From positions 2,314,501 to 2,378,500 of the forward strand of contig JAQFVV010000030.1 of assembly GCA_028023455.1 (NCBI GenBank): a DNA stretch of 64,000 nucleotides, written 5' to 3'. The notes under the pieces are model-generated. The model searched no databases, was not told the DNA's origin, and saw nothing but the letters and a program-made list of their open reading frames with translations. Below, in pieces: positions 24,138 through 35,969 of this stretch (its first letter is position 1; every line of letters starts with the position of its first letter). The position numbers and the translations under genes were made by a program. Source of the stretch: Epiperipatus broadwayi. Its lineage: Eukaryota; Onychophora; Udeonychophora; Euonychophora; Peripatidae.

Positions 24138-24243
24138 TTTTTTCATATGTCATAGCATCTGCCGGGACGCGAATCCACACCCGTCTGCAACCAACTACTT
24201 GCTTGCATGGCGGCTGCGATACCTCTCGGCTAACAACGCAAGA
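24138..24243 (-). repeat. tRNA-like SINE, family A (TTGCAAG subtype, partly decayed)
   Basis: On the minus strand: GTTAGCCGAGAGGT, ATGCAAGCAAGTAG, GGTGTGGATTCGCGTCCCGG, then GCTATGACATATG plus eleven A. Flanked by AAATAGTTTT and AAAAGTTTTA, a possible short target duplication. Confidence 0.7.
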
Positions 24244-24262
24244 CAAAAAAGTTTTATATGGT

Positions 24263-24540
24263 AGTTTTAATTAATTCGCAATGTTTCAATGAAATAGCGT
24301 CCTCCATTGTCATAGTTAACTTTTCAAAGAGAAATCATTAGATCTCAAATAGTAATGATATTGAGTGTGAGCTAAAGAATGATATTCTGAATGCTCAACT
24401 CCTTCAAGATCACTCTCATTCTTTACCTCACACTCAATCTTATTACTAGTTGAGATCTAGCAGCTTTTGTTTGAAAAGTTAACCTTGACACTGGTGGATG
24501 CTCTTTCCTCAAAATGATGGAAATTAATCAAAACTAACAT
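24263..24540. mobile_element. Foldback element with arms of about 125 bp
   Basis: Left arm 24263-24390 and right arm 24405-24540 are imperfect reverse complements; shared blocks are GTTAACTTTTCAAA, GATCTCAA-TAGTAAT and ATTGAGTGTGAG. Nearly no loop. No protein-coding content. Confidence 0.75.
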
Positions 24541-24638
24541 ATTGTTTAACTCAAAAAACTATTTTATTTATATATGTATAATACAAGTAAAATGTCCATT
24601 AATTAAAAACTATTGTAAGAACAATAAAATAATATATA

Positions 24639-24766
24639 TAATGGTAATTAATTATTCTATACAGTCTTTCAATCTGCAGAAATACTGTTTATTAATTTCT
24701 TAATCCTACTCAATTGCCATTAACTGCGGATTGAAAGACTGTATATAATAGTTAATTACCATTATA
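24639..24766. mobile_element. Foldback element with arms of about 42 bp
   Basis: 24639-24679 and 24724-24766 are reverse complements (core ACAGTCTTTCAATC with GATTGAAAGACTGT) around a 44-base loop. It lies about 100 bases after another foldback. A MITE-like structure. Confidence 0.75.
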
Positions 24767-24894
24767 TTTATTATTTTTCATGTTGTATATATATATATTA
24801 TTTAGAATTGTCCAAAAAAAATCACCATAAGCTCATTAAAATTTAAGTCATTTTACTAAGTGTGAAATATGAAATTAAAATAATCAATAAAGAA

Positions 24895-24955
24895 AGTCAT
24901 ATATAGCTTGTTTGAGCTATTGATACGCTCTCTATATTATATATAAGATTAAAGT
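24895..24955 (+). repeat. Repeat T fragment
   Basis: AGCTTGTTTGAGCTATTGAT followed by ACGCTCTCTATATTA. The same segment is at 39048-39093 and 50203-50250. At 50 kb it forms one arm of a small foldback that has a 9-base target duplication, so this is probably a half-element. Confidence 0.6.
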
Positions 24956-24999
24956 TAAGATAGTCGCAAACAATCACAAACTGCCTCCAAATACATCAC

Positions 25000-25917
25000 T
25001 GTCTTGGTCAGAGCATTCTACTGGCCTGATTGCTAATTTATATAAAAAGTAGCTTAGATGCTTTATTTACATACATAACTACTAGCTAGTTTTAAAATTG
25101 ATATAAAAATCTGCTTGTTTGTCTTTTGGTTAATAATTCGGATATATTGGTTTGTGGAAATATATTATCCAATAAATTTATTGAAAGAAAACTTTCAAGT
25201 TAAAATTAAATAAATAAATAAACACTTACTATATTAACATTTTTTTTTGTAAATATGCTTTAAATACTAAATTACTAGAGAGAATTTAGATGATGGATTT
25301 GCAAATATATATATATATTAGATATTAATTATTTTTAGAAGTAATAGAGCAAAATCTTTTTCAGCAAATTGTAAATGTAACGATAAATTTGCATTATAGG
25401 AAAAATTATTTCCAGTTGGAAAAAAAAAGCTAATAAAATATTTATGTTGGAATCAAATCCATCATGAAAATTTATACTGGGAAAAAATATTCAATATTAA
25501 TGAGAATTAAATATAATAAAGGAAACTTTTAGTATAATCGGAAACCTTTACAATACTTGCTCGTAAATAACAGAATTATTCTTAAAATCGTAAGCAGTAA
25601 TTTTGTTAAAGATTATATTAAAAATACAATGCTGTTGATAATAATTAATTGTATTTTAATGTTGTTTTAATGTTGGAAATTTTCAAGAGATCACATGAAT
25701 CACAAATTCCCTTTCTACAAAAAAAATATTGAAAAACGAAACAAAATTTTCAATACTGCTTGTTTTCAAAGAAAAATACCTATAATCATAACTTATTAAA
25801 AGTAAAGTGAAAAAATTACTTTCTAGTTCAGAAAATTTAAATAGATATGATAAAATAGAACTAGCATTTAAAAAGTTCACTGCTGATCAAAGATCTTTTC
25901 AGTATCTTTTAAATTAC
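25000..25917. other. AT-rich stretch without recognisable gene
   Basis: No repeat or coding signal seen. The 65-residue minus ORF at 25683-25880 is Phe/Ser/Leu-rich, as expected from AT-rich DNA, and has no recognisable motif. Confidence 0.4.
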
Positions 25918-25985
25918 AGAGGAAGGCCGAAACCTTCTCGTATGCGCATTTTAAATGCTTATATAACAGCCAATCTGATCTTTTA
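25918..25985 (+). repeat. Fragment related to the foldback at 12632-12805
   Basis: GGCCGAAACCTT, ATGCGCATTTTAAATG and TTATATAACAGCCAATC follow the same order and spacing as GGCTAAAACCTT, ATGCGCTTTAAAAATG and TTATGTGACAGCCAATC at 12663-12714. Only one arm is present. Confidence 0.6.
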
Positions 25986-26602
25986 AAGAAAATTAGGGGA
26001 AAAGAAGACAATATTGGTCAGATAAATGATAATTTTTTTTCTCTGTTGATCTTAGCTAAATAACTACTTATTAATTAATAATTGGGGGCTGCTTAGATTG
26101 ATCATGGATAATATATTTTTTAAAAATCCTAAGCTCTTTAAAAAAATCCTAAGCTTATTGTTGGATTTTAGAAAATTGTAATGTTTTACCCAGATTCATA
26201 TTTCAGATCATAATATTATGAGACAATTTAATAAATATACTTTTCTATCTATATTAAATAAAATAAAAAAACAGTTTAATGCAAATATATAAATAAATAA
26301 ATTTTACACATCTTAATAATGGAAAGAAAAGTTTTTAAAGCTTATAATATAGGTCTAATATTGAGAAACAAAAATAAAACATATTAAGAGAGTAGCAAGA
26401 AATGGTAAGAATGAAGACAGTTTAGTTTTTTCTATTCACCTTTGAATAAGAGAGTGTAATATTAATCAAAGAAGAAAGTGAAAGTTAAAATTAAATGTAA
26501 TTCCATAATGTTTTGAATTGTAAGATTAAAAACAGTCATAAGAAATTGATAAATAAAAGAATAAATAGAATTATGTAACTAAAATTGTATAGAAATACAA
26601 GC

Positions 26603-27585
26603 ACACCTGGGTCTCGTTTTATGTGGATTATTTTAATGCAATTTTGAAGTTATGTGAATCATGTTTCTTCTTAATATCGTTCATATTTCACTATATTTAT
26701 TAGATATCAAGAAATTTCAATTATTAATAACTTATTTTGACTTGAAATACTTTTTTTTCCCCAAAAAATATAAAGTTATATTAGCAGCTAATGTGAATAT
26801 GGCCTGAAGGTGTATTTAGAAGTTTAACTTTTATGTAAATAACCTATTTATACTAATGAGTAAATATTAATAATAGATTTATACTTACATATAAAAATAT
26901 CACAATAAATATTCAAAAAACTTAAACTTTTAAAACGTATTTTGTTATATATAACAGAAATAAATAATCTTTTAGATTTTTAAAATAAAAAATGAAGATT
27001 TTATAAACTGAAAATAATCTTTCTAATGATAATGTATAATCTTTTTGTTTTGATTGCGATCTCATTTTTTTAATATAGAAACAGAAAACCATTAACACAA
27101 CACAAGATTGAAAGTGGCGCTAGTTGTACATCACATCACGAATAAAAATAAAGTGGCTAACAGGTTTTTCTGGGCATAATTGCTGAGAGATTCTTGACTT
27201 CATTTAAAAAGAAGCCACAATACATCACATCACATCACATCTGATTTCTTACCAGTTTACAAATGAACGCTAGCAGTAATGATTAAAATATGTATGAAAA
27301 ATGTAAAATTAAATACTGTAGTTAATAAAAAAAGTAAAAAAAGTATGTCTTGTATTAATTTTTTTCAAATATTTGAAATTTTTTATTAGTCATACTTTAT
27401 TTGCTTATTTTTTTAATGCGAATTTTAAAATAATTTTTCCTTGTTGCTTTGCTTTTATGTGAATTCTGAAAAATACAGAACCTATCCCCCATTTTTCAAG
27501 GTAAGTTAAGTCTATTTTTGTGCGATTTTTTTTAATGTGGGTTTTCTGTGGAACCTATCTACCGCATAAAATGAGACCCAGGTGT
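26603..27585. mobile_element. Tigger/pogo-like non-autonomous DNA element, about 980 bp
   Basis: The terminal inverted repeats ACACCTGGGTCTCGTTTTATG (26603) and ACACCTGGGTCTCATTTTATG (reverse complement of 27565-27585) match at about 22 of 24 positions. The inner sub-terminal sequence (CTGTGGAACCTATCTACCGCATAAAATG) has the look of Tigger-type ends, where the TIR is followed by 'ggaacctatc-(n)-cgcataaa'. No transposase frame remains. It contains a LINE tail fragment at about 27125-27240. Family assignment is by end resemblance only. Confidence 0.6.
27125..27240 (+). repeat. LINE 3' tail fragment, nested in the Tigger-like element
   Basis: GTGGCTAACAGGTTTTTCTG, GGCATAATTGCTGAGAGATT, CTTGACTTCATTTAAAAAG and a (CATCA)n tail match the 3' end at 29546-29640. 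TACATCACATCAC occurs on both sides (27126 and 27222), but because the tail itself is CATCA-rich it cannot be called a target duplication with certainty. Confidence 0.65.
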
Positions 27586-27877
27586 ATATAGAAATAAATA
27601 CATAACAAATATAAGTCTGAATTCATTTATATAGATCTATAATAATTATATAATAATAATGTTATGTAGGAATTCAATGATTTCTATATATAAAGAGTAC
27701 AGACACGTTACTATTATTTTTCTAATGATGATTTTACTTGTAATAGACAAAAAAAAGTCAATTCTCACTGAAATTTAAAGTAATGATCAATCATTAATAC
27801 TACATAGAAATAAAATTAAAAAATAAGCAAAAGGGTGTAAAATAATAAGTTTAATTACACAAAAATAAGTTTATGTC

Positions 27878-27965
27878 AAGCGCTGGTAGCCTAGTGTTTA
27901 GCATAGCTGCCTTCCAAGTAGCTGGCCTGGGTTCACTTCCCAGTCAACACTTTGACATATATAGA
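27878..27965 (+). repeat. tRNA-like SINE, family A
   Basis: AGCGCTGGTAGCCTAGTGTTTAGC start, box B-like GGTTCACTTCCC with a perfect five-pair T stem (CTGGG with CCCAG), then CAACACTTTGACATATATAG. This copy has no clear poly(A), only an ATATA-rich end. Confidence 0.7.
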
Positions 27966-27969
27966 TATA

Positions 27970-28574
27970 TAAAAAGTTTATTAACAATTCTAAGATAAAT
28001 TTATAAAACATGTTTTATTTCAATTTGATTATTTTATGTATTTTATTAAACTTTTATGGGGGAAAGCTCATATAAATTGATTTATAGAATCATTGAAAAA
28101 ATCATATTTGGCACCACTTTCTTTTCCGATTGGAAAAGCTGTACTGCCAGTGGTAACATTCAGTGAACATTCACCATTTTTGAACTAGATAAAGATTGAA
28201 AGTGTTATGCATGAAGAAATGGTAATATTAGAGAAATCATTAAAAATTAGTGATATCAGCAATTTCATGTTATTTTTCACTGAAATATATTTAAAGCATG
28301 ATTCAAATTTTATAATTTAAAACATTTTCCATCTATTATTTGCAAAATGTGTGTTTATATATATATGTAATTTTGATAAAGTAGTAATTAAACAATGTTT
28401 AAAAAATTGAATCTTATATCGAATATTGCAATTAGATATTTGTGAATCTTATTTCTGTTAATAAAAATAATGATTTTAATTTCATAAATAATACATCATA
28501 AATTTAATAAAATGTTTAAATTATGATTTTATGCCCTAACAAAGCTAAAAAATACTATTCTTCAACCATAATTG
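27970..28574. other. AT-rich stretch without recognisable gene
   Basis: No protein-like ORF, repeat or RNA gene seen between the SINE and the next foldback. Confidence 0.4.
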
Positions 28575-28709
28575 GAGTTTTTATATTTAACTTGAAATAA
28601 AAGCATAGAATCGCCAGAAATTAATTAATTCAATCACTAATTGAAAAAATTAGTGGTTGAATTAATTAATTTCTGGACATTTCACTTTTATTTCAAGCTA
28701 AATATAAAC
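28575..28709. mobile_element. Foldback element with arms of about 65 bp
   Basis: 28575-28643 and 28647-28709 are reverse complements with a loop of only a few bases; core ACTTGAAATAAAAG with CTTTTATTTCAAG and GAAATTAATTAATTCAA with TTGAATTAATTAATTTC. No coding content. Confidence 0.8.
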
Positions 28710-29275
28710 TTCTTTAGTCCACTAAATAAAAGCATTTATTATAAAATATTATACAACAATATATCTTTTAAATAATCACAATCTTCTTATACCTTTTAAT
28801 CAAAAAATATTTATTAGTTTAATTACAGTTTCGATTATCCCTCATAGTCTTCTTCAGATCTACAAAAATTTAAACATTATAACAATATAACCAAAACTTA
28901 CATATACATCAATAAATTAACAATCAATTTATACATATAATAACACACACACACATGTATATATATATTATTTTTAACTTATTACTATTTGTACAACAAA
29001 TAATTATGAAATATTATATTATTTTAAGTTTTAATAGTGGTGGCTGGTCTATAAATGCTGTGATGCTGCAGCACCCCCCAAAAAAAATACTAAAATTAAT
29101 TATTAAATTTACACTTGAAAATATCAATAATATAATAATCATGCTTGAGATTCTATTCAAATATGTCACTTTCCAGAGAGGTGAATTTCAGCATGTTCTG
29201 CTGCGATTTGTTTATTTTCATCAATTTTCAAAACTAGTAATGGAGCTGCTCACTATGGCAGCATCAGTAGTTATT

Positions 29276-29640
29276 TGAGAGTGTAAGGAAGGCATAGAAA
29301 ATATTAGGCATTTGTTAATTGAATGTAAATGCGTAAAAGTAGAAAGCATCCAAATAATAAAGTTATGGAAGAATAAATATAAAGAAAAGTGATTATATTA
29401 GAAAGTGGCTTATTGGTTTTTATGCTGGGTTTGGAAAAAAATAAGGGGGATTTAGATATAAAAGCCATGGAGTTGACAAAGATTATGTTGTGGAAATGGG
29501 ATGGAGCAGGATTTGGGAAGGCTTGGGGTGGGAGTGGAGGGTAAGGGTAAGGTGGCTAACAGATTTCTCTGGGCATAGTTGCTGAGAGATTCCTGACTCC
29601 ATATAAGAAGAAGTCACAGGGCATCACATCACTTCACATA
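29276..29640 (+). pseudogene. LINE 3' end (C-terminus of ORF2 and tail), 5'-truncated
   Basis: The plus frame from 29276 reads 'ECKEGIENIRHLLIEC', the Cys/His motif that follows the RT domain in CR1/L2/Jockey-type LINEs. After a frameshift near 29395 it continues as 'LLVFMLGLEKNKGDL', 'KAMELTKIMLWKW' to a stop at about 29541-29543. The 3' untranslated part GGTGGCTAACAGATTTCTCT, GCTGAGAGATTCCTGACTCC and a CATCACATCACTTCACAT tail is shared with 27125-27240. Because only the last 360 bases are present, it is a typical dead-on-arrival copy. Confidence 0.65.
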
Positions 29641-29918
29641 TGTTTATTCTGGTTTTTCTTTAAAATGAATATATTTTTATTGTTTTCAAATAGGAAAAGT
29701 AATAAAATATTGTCTTTTTTCTTGTAATTTATAGTTATAAAATAAACCCACAAATATTGATTAGAGAAAAATATAAGAAAAGAATAAAGTAAATATTATT
29801 TTAAACATTTGTCATAAGATGGTTAGTGTGAAATATAAAAAAAAGTATATATTTTTTCAATTGTAATTCCATAAAAAAATGGAAATAAAAAGTGAAGATC
29901 GATCATATTATTATTATT

Positions 29919-30010
29919 ATTTTCATGTGTCATAGCATCGGCTGGGAAGCGAACCCACTAACCCAAGACTGCAAGGCAGCTATGATGACCTCTCGACCAC
30001 CATCGGTTGA
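29919..30010 (-). repeat. tRNA-like SINE, family A
   Basis: On the minus strand: GATGGTGGTCGAGAGGTCATC, TTGCAGTCTTGGGTTAG, TGGGTTCGCTTCCCAGCCG, GCTATGACACATGAAAA. It is closest to the pair at 6604 and 6803. Confidence 0.7.
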
Positions 30011-31230
30011 TGTGGAACAGCTGTTAATAAAAACAAAAAATACATTAGATATTTTATAATGATTGTCATGAAAAAATAAATTGTTTGTGTGATTGTAAAA
30101 TTAAAAATACTCTGTTTTGTTTTTCTAGTTTCCTTTTTGGTGGTAATTCTGTAATAAAACACCCCTCCTTAAAAATTTCACAGGCCACTATTCATTGAAA
30201 TCTTTCATAATTATTCCAATTTTAATTAATATAAAGAATAAAAATAATGTTGCAGAATACGCAATATTTGAAAGAAAATTGCGCATTAAAAAGTAATTCC
30301 CTATATTTTGCATCTTACTCATATTCGCAATTTGGCTTACCAGGTGTAAGCTCATTTTCATGCAAGGAAATCTCAATGCCTGCCAGACCTTTCTCGAGCT
30401 ACTCATCAAGATAAAACAAAGAGATAAATGGTTAGATCCTGAATGGCTTTTCAGAGACACTTGGACAAGCATCTCTTTCCCAAGCAAATGAATGCTCACC
30501 TTGAGAAATTCAAAGCACCCACACTTACACCATGATGCAGCCATATAGTGCTACAATGGCAGCATAAGATGATAAGATTACCTGGACTCTTTGATTTACT
30601 CAGCCATGTAACATTTATAGTCCCAATAAAGTTGTTTTTGGGAGAAAAAAAAGTTTTTTTTTTTAAAAAAAAAAACTTTTACAGTTATAAAAAATTTAAC
30701 TTTAAAGCAACTTTTACAATCAATAGAAATTAAGACTTTTTTTTTTATTTCTATGTGAATTTACCATGATCACTTGTAGGTTTTAGTTTTTTAATATATA
30801 GTATATACAGCTATACGTTTGATTTGAGAAAGAAGTTCTAAAGAAAATATTTGTTATTGTACTAAAACATCAGCTATTTAGCTATTATATTTTTATTATA
30901 TAGAAGATTCTGGAAATAATACTATGAATTCATTTATTCAAGAGAATATTATAATATATATATTAATGATAACACTTCTTGAATCTGAGACTATCAATCT
31001 TATGAAGACATCTTTTGATATAAACGGAAGTTGGTTTGTAAAATGAATAATGGGAAAGTTTGTTTATTTTGTATATATATGTTGCTTCTTTAGTTTGATT
31101 TTCAATTGAGAAGGTCTATTTGTTTAGTAGATGAAACCATGGTCATGTAAGAATTTTGATAAAGTTTGGATTTTTATGTAGTATTGTATTGTTTTATGGT
31201 TTTGTATTTTATTTATTACTAGTGTAGTGT
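30011..31230. other. AT-rich stretch; possible short LINE relic near 30290-30530
   Basis: 30320-30490 on the plus strand is GC-richer and reads 'AIWLTRCKLIFMQGN' and 'DKWLDPEWLFRDTW' in one frame, which has coding character, perhaps a LINE C-terminal part. The antisense 118-residue ORF (30188-30544) is its shadow. I do not recognise it. The rest shows no gene. Confidence 0.25.
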
Positions 31231-31237
31231 TAGGCAG

Positions 31238-31359
31238 TTTTGAATTTTCAATATATATATATATATATACACTACACTCATGCACATTATTGTAAACTTT
31301 TGAATTTTCAATATATATATATATATATACACTACACTCATGCACATTATTGTAAACTT
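31238..31359. repeat. 60-bp tandem duplication containing (AT)n
   Basis: Two identical 60-base units (31238-31297 and 31298-31357), each with TTTTGAATTTTC, an (AT)10 tract, ACACTACACTCATGCACATT and ATTGTAAAC. AGTGTAGTGT just before the first unit (31221) can pair with ACACTACACT in either unit across the AT tract. Confidence 0.95.
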
Positions 31360-32720
31360 ACTGAACTGATATCAGCATGTTTGAAATATGGTCTATAAAT
31401 ACCATTATAATAAGTGAAGGACTAAACAACCTAAAATATTTTATTGATATATTGCATTGTCATCAATTTCTAACACATATACAAAATTTGAAGAAAATGC
31501 TTTTGATAAAAGTATGTTAAAAATCAATTACAAAATTTATTCTAAACAAACAGAGTTTCTAAGTTAAATAAAAGCATTTAAAACATTTTAAAGACATTAT
31601 TTGCTTTGATTGATATTTATTTTCTGCAAAAATTTGCATTTCAGTTCAAAATATAATCTTTAAAAGCACAGATCACTTCAATGTCATCATTTTGAACCCA
31701 TGTACACAATGTAAAAAGATATAGCTATTTTTTGAAGAAAATTATTTTCATCAGGGCTTTACGAGTATCATCTAAGGTCAGTGTCTTTTTCTCTCCTCTT
31801 ATTAAATGATCTAAATAAATACTATACTGCAACAGGAATAAAATATGATAAACTGAAGTAATAAGTAAAACTGATGTAAATATGCATAGAGTTGAAACAT
31901 AAAGTAATCTTGTATAACTACCCACAGTGAAACACTACTTTCAATAACAGGGCTTTTAAGTTTTTATTTAATTCAAAGCAAATACTGAAAAGCAATGGCT
32001 ACTATGTATTGGTTCAATTTGTTCTTTTAAAAAAAGTACTCATGTTGGAATTTTTTTTACAGGATTGGATTTGTCAAAGATTGGTCAAATAAAAATAAAA
32101 ACAATTCAAGAAATGATAGAGAGAGGGAAAAAAACATCCATATGGTGCTATTTGTAGAACCAAAAAAAAAAATCAGTTAGAAATTTTAAGATATATTTTA
32201 AGAATTTGTAATAAATTGGAAGATATGAATTGAGTTATTTCATGTGCTTATAAAAAAAGCAGATACATTAATCTTTAACTAAGATTTAAGGTTTATATCT
32301 GGTCTAGAGATGATCTCTACTTTAATAAATGGTTAATGATAATCATTAGTTTATTTATTTGAAATGGTAGGTGTCAAAGTTGTGAGTGTAGAAAATTTAA
32401 CACTTGCAAATCTAATTGTAATAAGATAAATTTGGTTTATGCGCTGCCTTTTTCTATTACATTGGTTTAAAAACTAAAATAGAACAAATGTACCACTCAG
32501 AGACTCAAATCAAATCTACAAAATGCTAATACTTGTTGTTCATTTGGATGTCGTAATAGTGGATATATACAAAGTCAAGATGAAGGAAGAATATAAATTT
32601 AAAAATTTTTAAATTTCCAAAGATGTATAGATTAAAAACAAGCAATGTTTATAATAATAATTATTTAACTGGTTTAAGCAGCCTTTTAATTATAATTAAC
32701 TAAGAACATGAATAAATTAT
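31360..32720. other. AT-rich stretch without recognisable gene
   Basis: No protein-like ORF on either strand. Part of 32340-32560 could be decayed upstream sequence of the adjacent Penelope fragment, but I see no motif. Confidence 0.35.
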
Positions 32721-32724
32721 ACCT

Positions 32725-33050
32725 CAGGTAGTTTATAATATTGCCTGCCCCGAAACACATTGTACAGCATCATATTATAGTGAAACTAGGGTCTCTCTCT
32801 CTCTACTAGGCTATCCCAACACACATACTCCTATAATAAAGCACTAACAGACACTTCTTATAGTTCAGTTTTCACACAATACTGCAGCTCAGCTGGTCAT
32901 GATTGCCAACCTAAAGACCCAGTGGTTATTTGCAGAGAGTGGCACAATCTCAAGAGAAAGATAAAAGAAGCTTACTTTATTGCTAAAGATAACAACTCGA
33001 TAAGCAGAAAAGACTCTTGTTATAAGATCTCCAGGAAATGGAATACGTAA
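32725..33050 (+). pseudogene. Penelope-like element, GIY-YIG endonuclease fragment
   Basis: The plus strand reads 'VYNIACPE', 'ASYYSETR', then after a slip in a CT run 'TRLSQHTYSYN', 'SSVFTQYCSSAGHD', 'VVICREWHNLKRKIKEAYFIA', 'NNSISRKDSCYKISRKWN', stop near 33048. This follows the order of the GIY-YIG domain and the C-terminal 'R.RKIKEA.FI....N.INRD.G..LS..W' block of Penelope-like proteins. 'YYSET' stands where 'YIGET' is expected. In live elements the domain nicks target DNA. It is 5'-truncated and frameshifted, and in a different sequence subgroup from the element at 9825-12985. Confidence 0.65.
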
Positions 33051-34860
33051 CTATCTCATTTGCATAAATTTGCATCACTCATAATTAATTAATTTATTCA
33101 CAAGATGGCTATGAATATGAGGACCCTGGTCCTCAGAAATGCTTACCCACACACCTAGATACAGATATTTAGTTTGTATCAATCTGTATTAATATTTCTT
33201 TGTCTTCAGCTTTGTGTGTCCGTGTGTTTTACCGTATTTTATATTTTATACTTTGAAATAATTAGCCACAAAGTCTACACTCTTTGCTCATTATAAGTTA
33301 GAAATATAAAAAACATATTACAAAAGAATTTTATAAGAAAAACTTATAAAATAACCACAGCAAAAGTAATTGCTAGTGCACAATAGAAATAGTCGTCTAT
33401 CTAATAGATGGCGCCAATGTAGTTAAAAGATATATTATCTATAATAGATGACTTCTATATGTGTAACAATAATTTAAAACAAGGTTAAAATATTAATTTT
33501 CTTTTATTACGAATAGAATATTGCTTAGACACCTTTATTGGTTTACTTATATATCTTTTTTTCATTTCAACAAAAAATTTTATTAGTAATAAATAGTGAT
33601 TACATTTTGATAATGGATAAGTTAATGAATAAATTGTACAATAATATTATAAAATTCTGATTAACATATTAAATATTTATTAATTTTATAATTATTTATA
33701 TAATGAAGGTTTTTAGAGTATAAAACTGAAACTTGATAATTTATTACTTTTTTTTTTTTTTTAATAACACGTATTTTCTTTTTAATATTCTATTCTAAAT
33801 TCTTAGGAGGAAATCAGAAAAATAGATTAGAGAATTCTCAAAACTTTACTAAAATGATCTTTCTTGATTTTTTCTAGAGCTTAAAACAATTATATTTTGT
33901 AATTCCATGAGATTTCATCTCACTATCCATATAATAAAACAAAGATAGAACCTTATTATTAAAAATTCCACTATTAATCATTTTCAAGGAGAAAATCATT
34001 TCAGATCTTATTAAGAATTGATTATATTATATCTTTCAGTATTTTAACTAATATAATATCTTTTTACTTCACACACATAAACCACATATACAATCTAGTA
34101 AAACCTCTTCTGATAAAAAACAATTTTGAATCAAATTAATTTTAATATAACAAATTTTTCAACTCATCTTTTAAGTAATAGTTTTTGATTTTTAGTTTTA
34201 ATGGTTGTTGATTATAGTTGATTAGATTTATCTCCCACAAAGATTTTTTTAATAAAACGCTATAATTAGATGACTATTAAAATATCCATAACTAAAAGAT
34301 AGTTTAATTTTTTCATAATTTAGTATCCATAAGAATCAATTATAAATATTTTTAAAAATTATAAATAATATTAACCTATACCAATAACAACCTTCCTCCA
34401 GAATTTATAATCTAATTTTATTTTAAATTTAGATTTTAATGAATGAAGATAATAGAGATTTTTATAATAGAGAGCTAACCTTTCCATATAATGAATATAC
34501 TAAGAGGAAATAAGACATCTTAACATTTAATATTTAAGATAAAATATTTTTAAAAAAAATTGATTTTTTATGATATCTTCAGATAAGATTTTAAAATTTA
34601 TTTATAATTCATATTTTTTTAGATATAGATAAATTTAAAAAACAATCACTATATAATAATTAAATTTTATTGAGAGAAGAAAATATTCCAATTTTTTATA
34701 TCCACCAGAAGATAAAAGAAAAAATTAATTAAAAAATTATCAAGAGAGAAAAATCTCTTTAAGATTTATAATCTGAAAATTCTAATTTTTATAAACTGGC
34801 CCTTGCTACTCTAATATTTAATAAAGAACTTTACTTAATTCGTGAGATCAAAAAAGGATA
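33051..34860. other. AT-rich stretch without recognisable gene
   Basis: Very AT-rich, with poly(T) at about 33747-33762. No coding or repeat signal seen. Confidence 0.4.
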
Positions 34861-34869
34861 CCTAATATT

Positions 34870-35460
34870 TTCGGCCCAGAATTTTGCCATATTGTGTAGT
34901 GGGATTTCCAATATGATATAATTGGTTTAGTGCTGTGTACAAGGTGTCGGCAAAACTTTGATGTTTTAGAGAAATTACTTTTATAATTTATTTCTTCTTT
35001 TATTTTAATTTTGCAAACGACGCGCGTTTCCCGGGTTTTACTTTAAAATTTGCGGTACATTTTGTTGGTAATTTTGTTTATTTCCAGATATAGTTTTAAT
35101 TGAATTGTTGGGCAGAAATTTCTCATTATAACTTCTGTGGTTGAGTAAAGCTTTGGAGGTAATGATTGGTTTTCTGTATCAATAGTTTCGCCGAAAATTT
35201 ATGTATTGTTTGTATTAGGGGGTTGAATATTTCAACTTTGTTGTATTTGCAGGAATTTCTTTTATTTACCATTTGGGTTTTTATTTGTTTGTGGTTTAGG
35301 CATTTGTTAGCTGCTCATCCGGCTGTTGGGTTGAGCGGGGGGCCTTTTTTGTTTTTGGTTTATTCTTCCTCTTAAAGTAAAGACCAAACGGAAAGGAAGG
35401 GCGGGCCCAAGAAAAACGGGTTTAGACAGGGGAACCTTTTTAAGTGCTTCATTTAAAACC
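34870..35460 (+). other. Segment with anomalous composition (G+T-rich plus strand, CpG present)
   Basis: Unlike its surroundings the plus strand is T/G-rich and carries GACGCGCGTTTCCCGGG (35019), GGCCCAGAATTTTGCC (34874) and GAAGGGCGGGCCCAAG (35395). The 69-residue ORF 35166-35375 is hydrophobic. Strand asymmetry of this type occurs in mitochondrial DNA of several animal groups, so a nuclear mitochondrial insertion is possible, but I recognise no mitochondrial gene. A retroelement terminal region is an alternative. Confidence 0.3.
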
Positions 35461-35969
35461 AATGCAATACAAAAAAATGTTAATTAAAATAATTAATCCA
35501 GTTTTTAGTTGACAGATTTTTTAAGTGGTCACCATACAAACATTTTTGCCACCAAATCAATCCAGTTTAGTTCAAACTTTAACATTAGATCTGCCAAAAC
35601 AAGTTAGAGAAATTCAATAAGACAAAGAAACAAAAATGCATGATACTAGAACTACTCAAAAGGAAACAACCACTATTTTAAAAAAACATTTACCCAGCAA
35701 TAAAGCAACATTATTTTTAAATAGATTTAAAGAATTCCCTGCATACCATTGTAACTTGCTTAATTGATTTACATAAAATTCTCCAATATAAAAAAAAGTT
35801 CAAAAAGTAATCTTCAAACAGGAATTTCATCTAAAAGAAGACATTGTTTCTGTCTTCTCCAGCAGACCTGAGAAGATTGAAAAATCCTTGTATAGTTATT
35901 TAAGCTGAAAAATTGAAATTGTCTTGCTACAATAGCTTTATACTGCTGAAAAAAGTCATTGACTGGAAG

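Noticed and set aside
27125-27240. CATCACATCACATCACAT as a CRISPR-like or satellite array
   Set aside because: Only a short LINE tail microsatellite shared with 29620-29640; no spacers. No CRISPR is expected or seen in this eukaryotic window.
30188-30544. 118-residue minus-strand ORF as a gene
   Set aside because: The plus strand shows the better coding pattern here (Trp- and charged-residue-rich frame), and neither has a recognisable domain.
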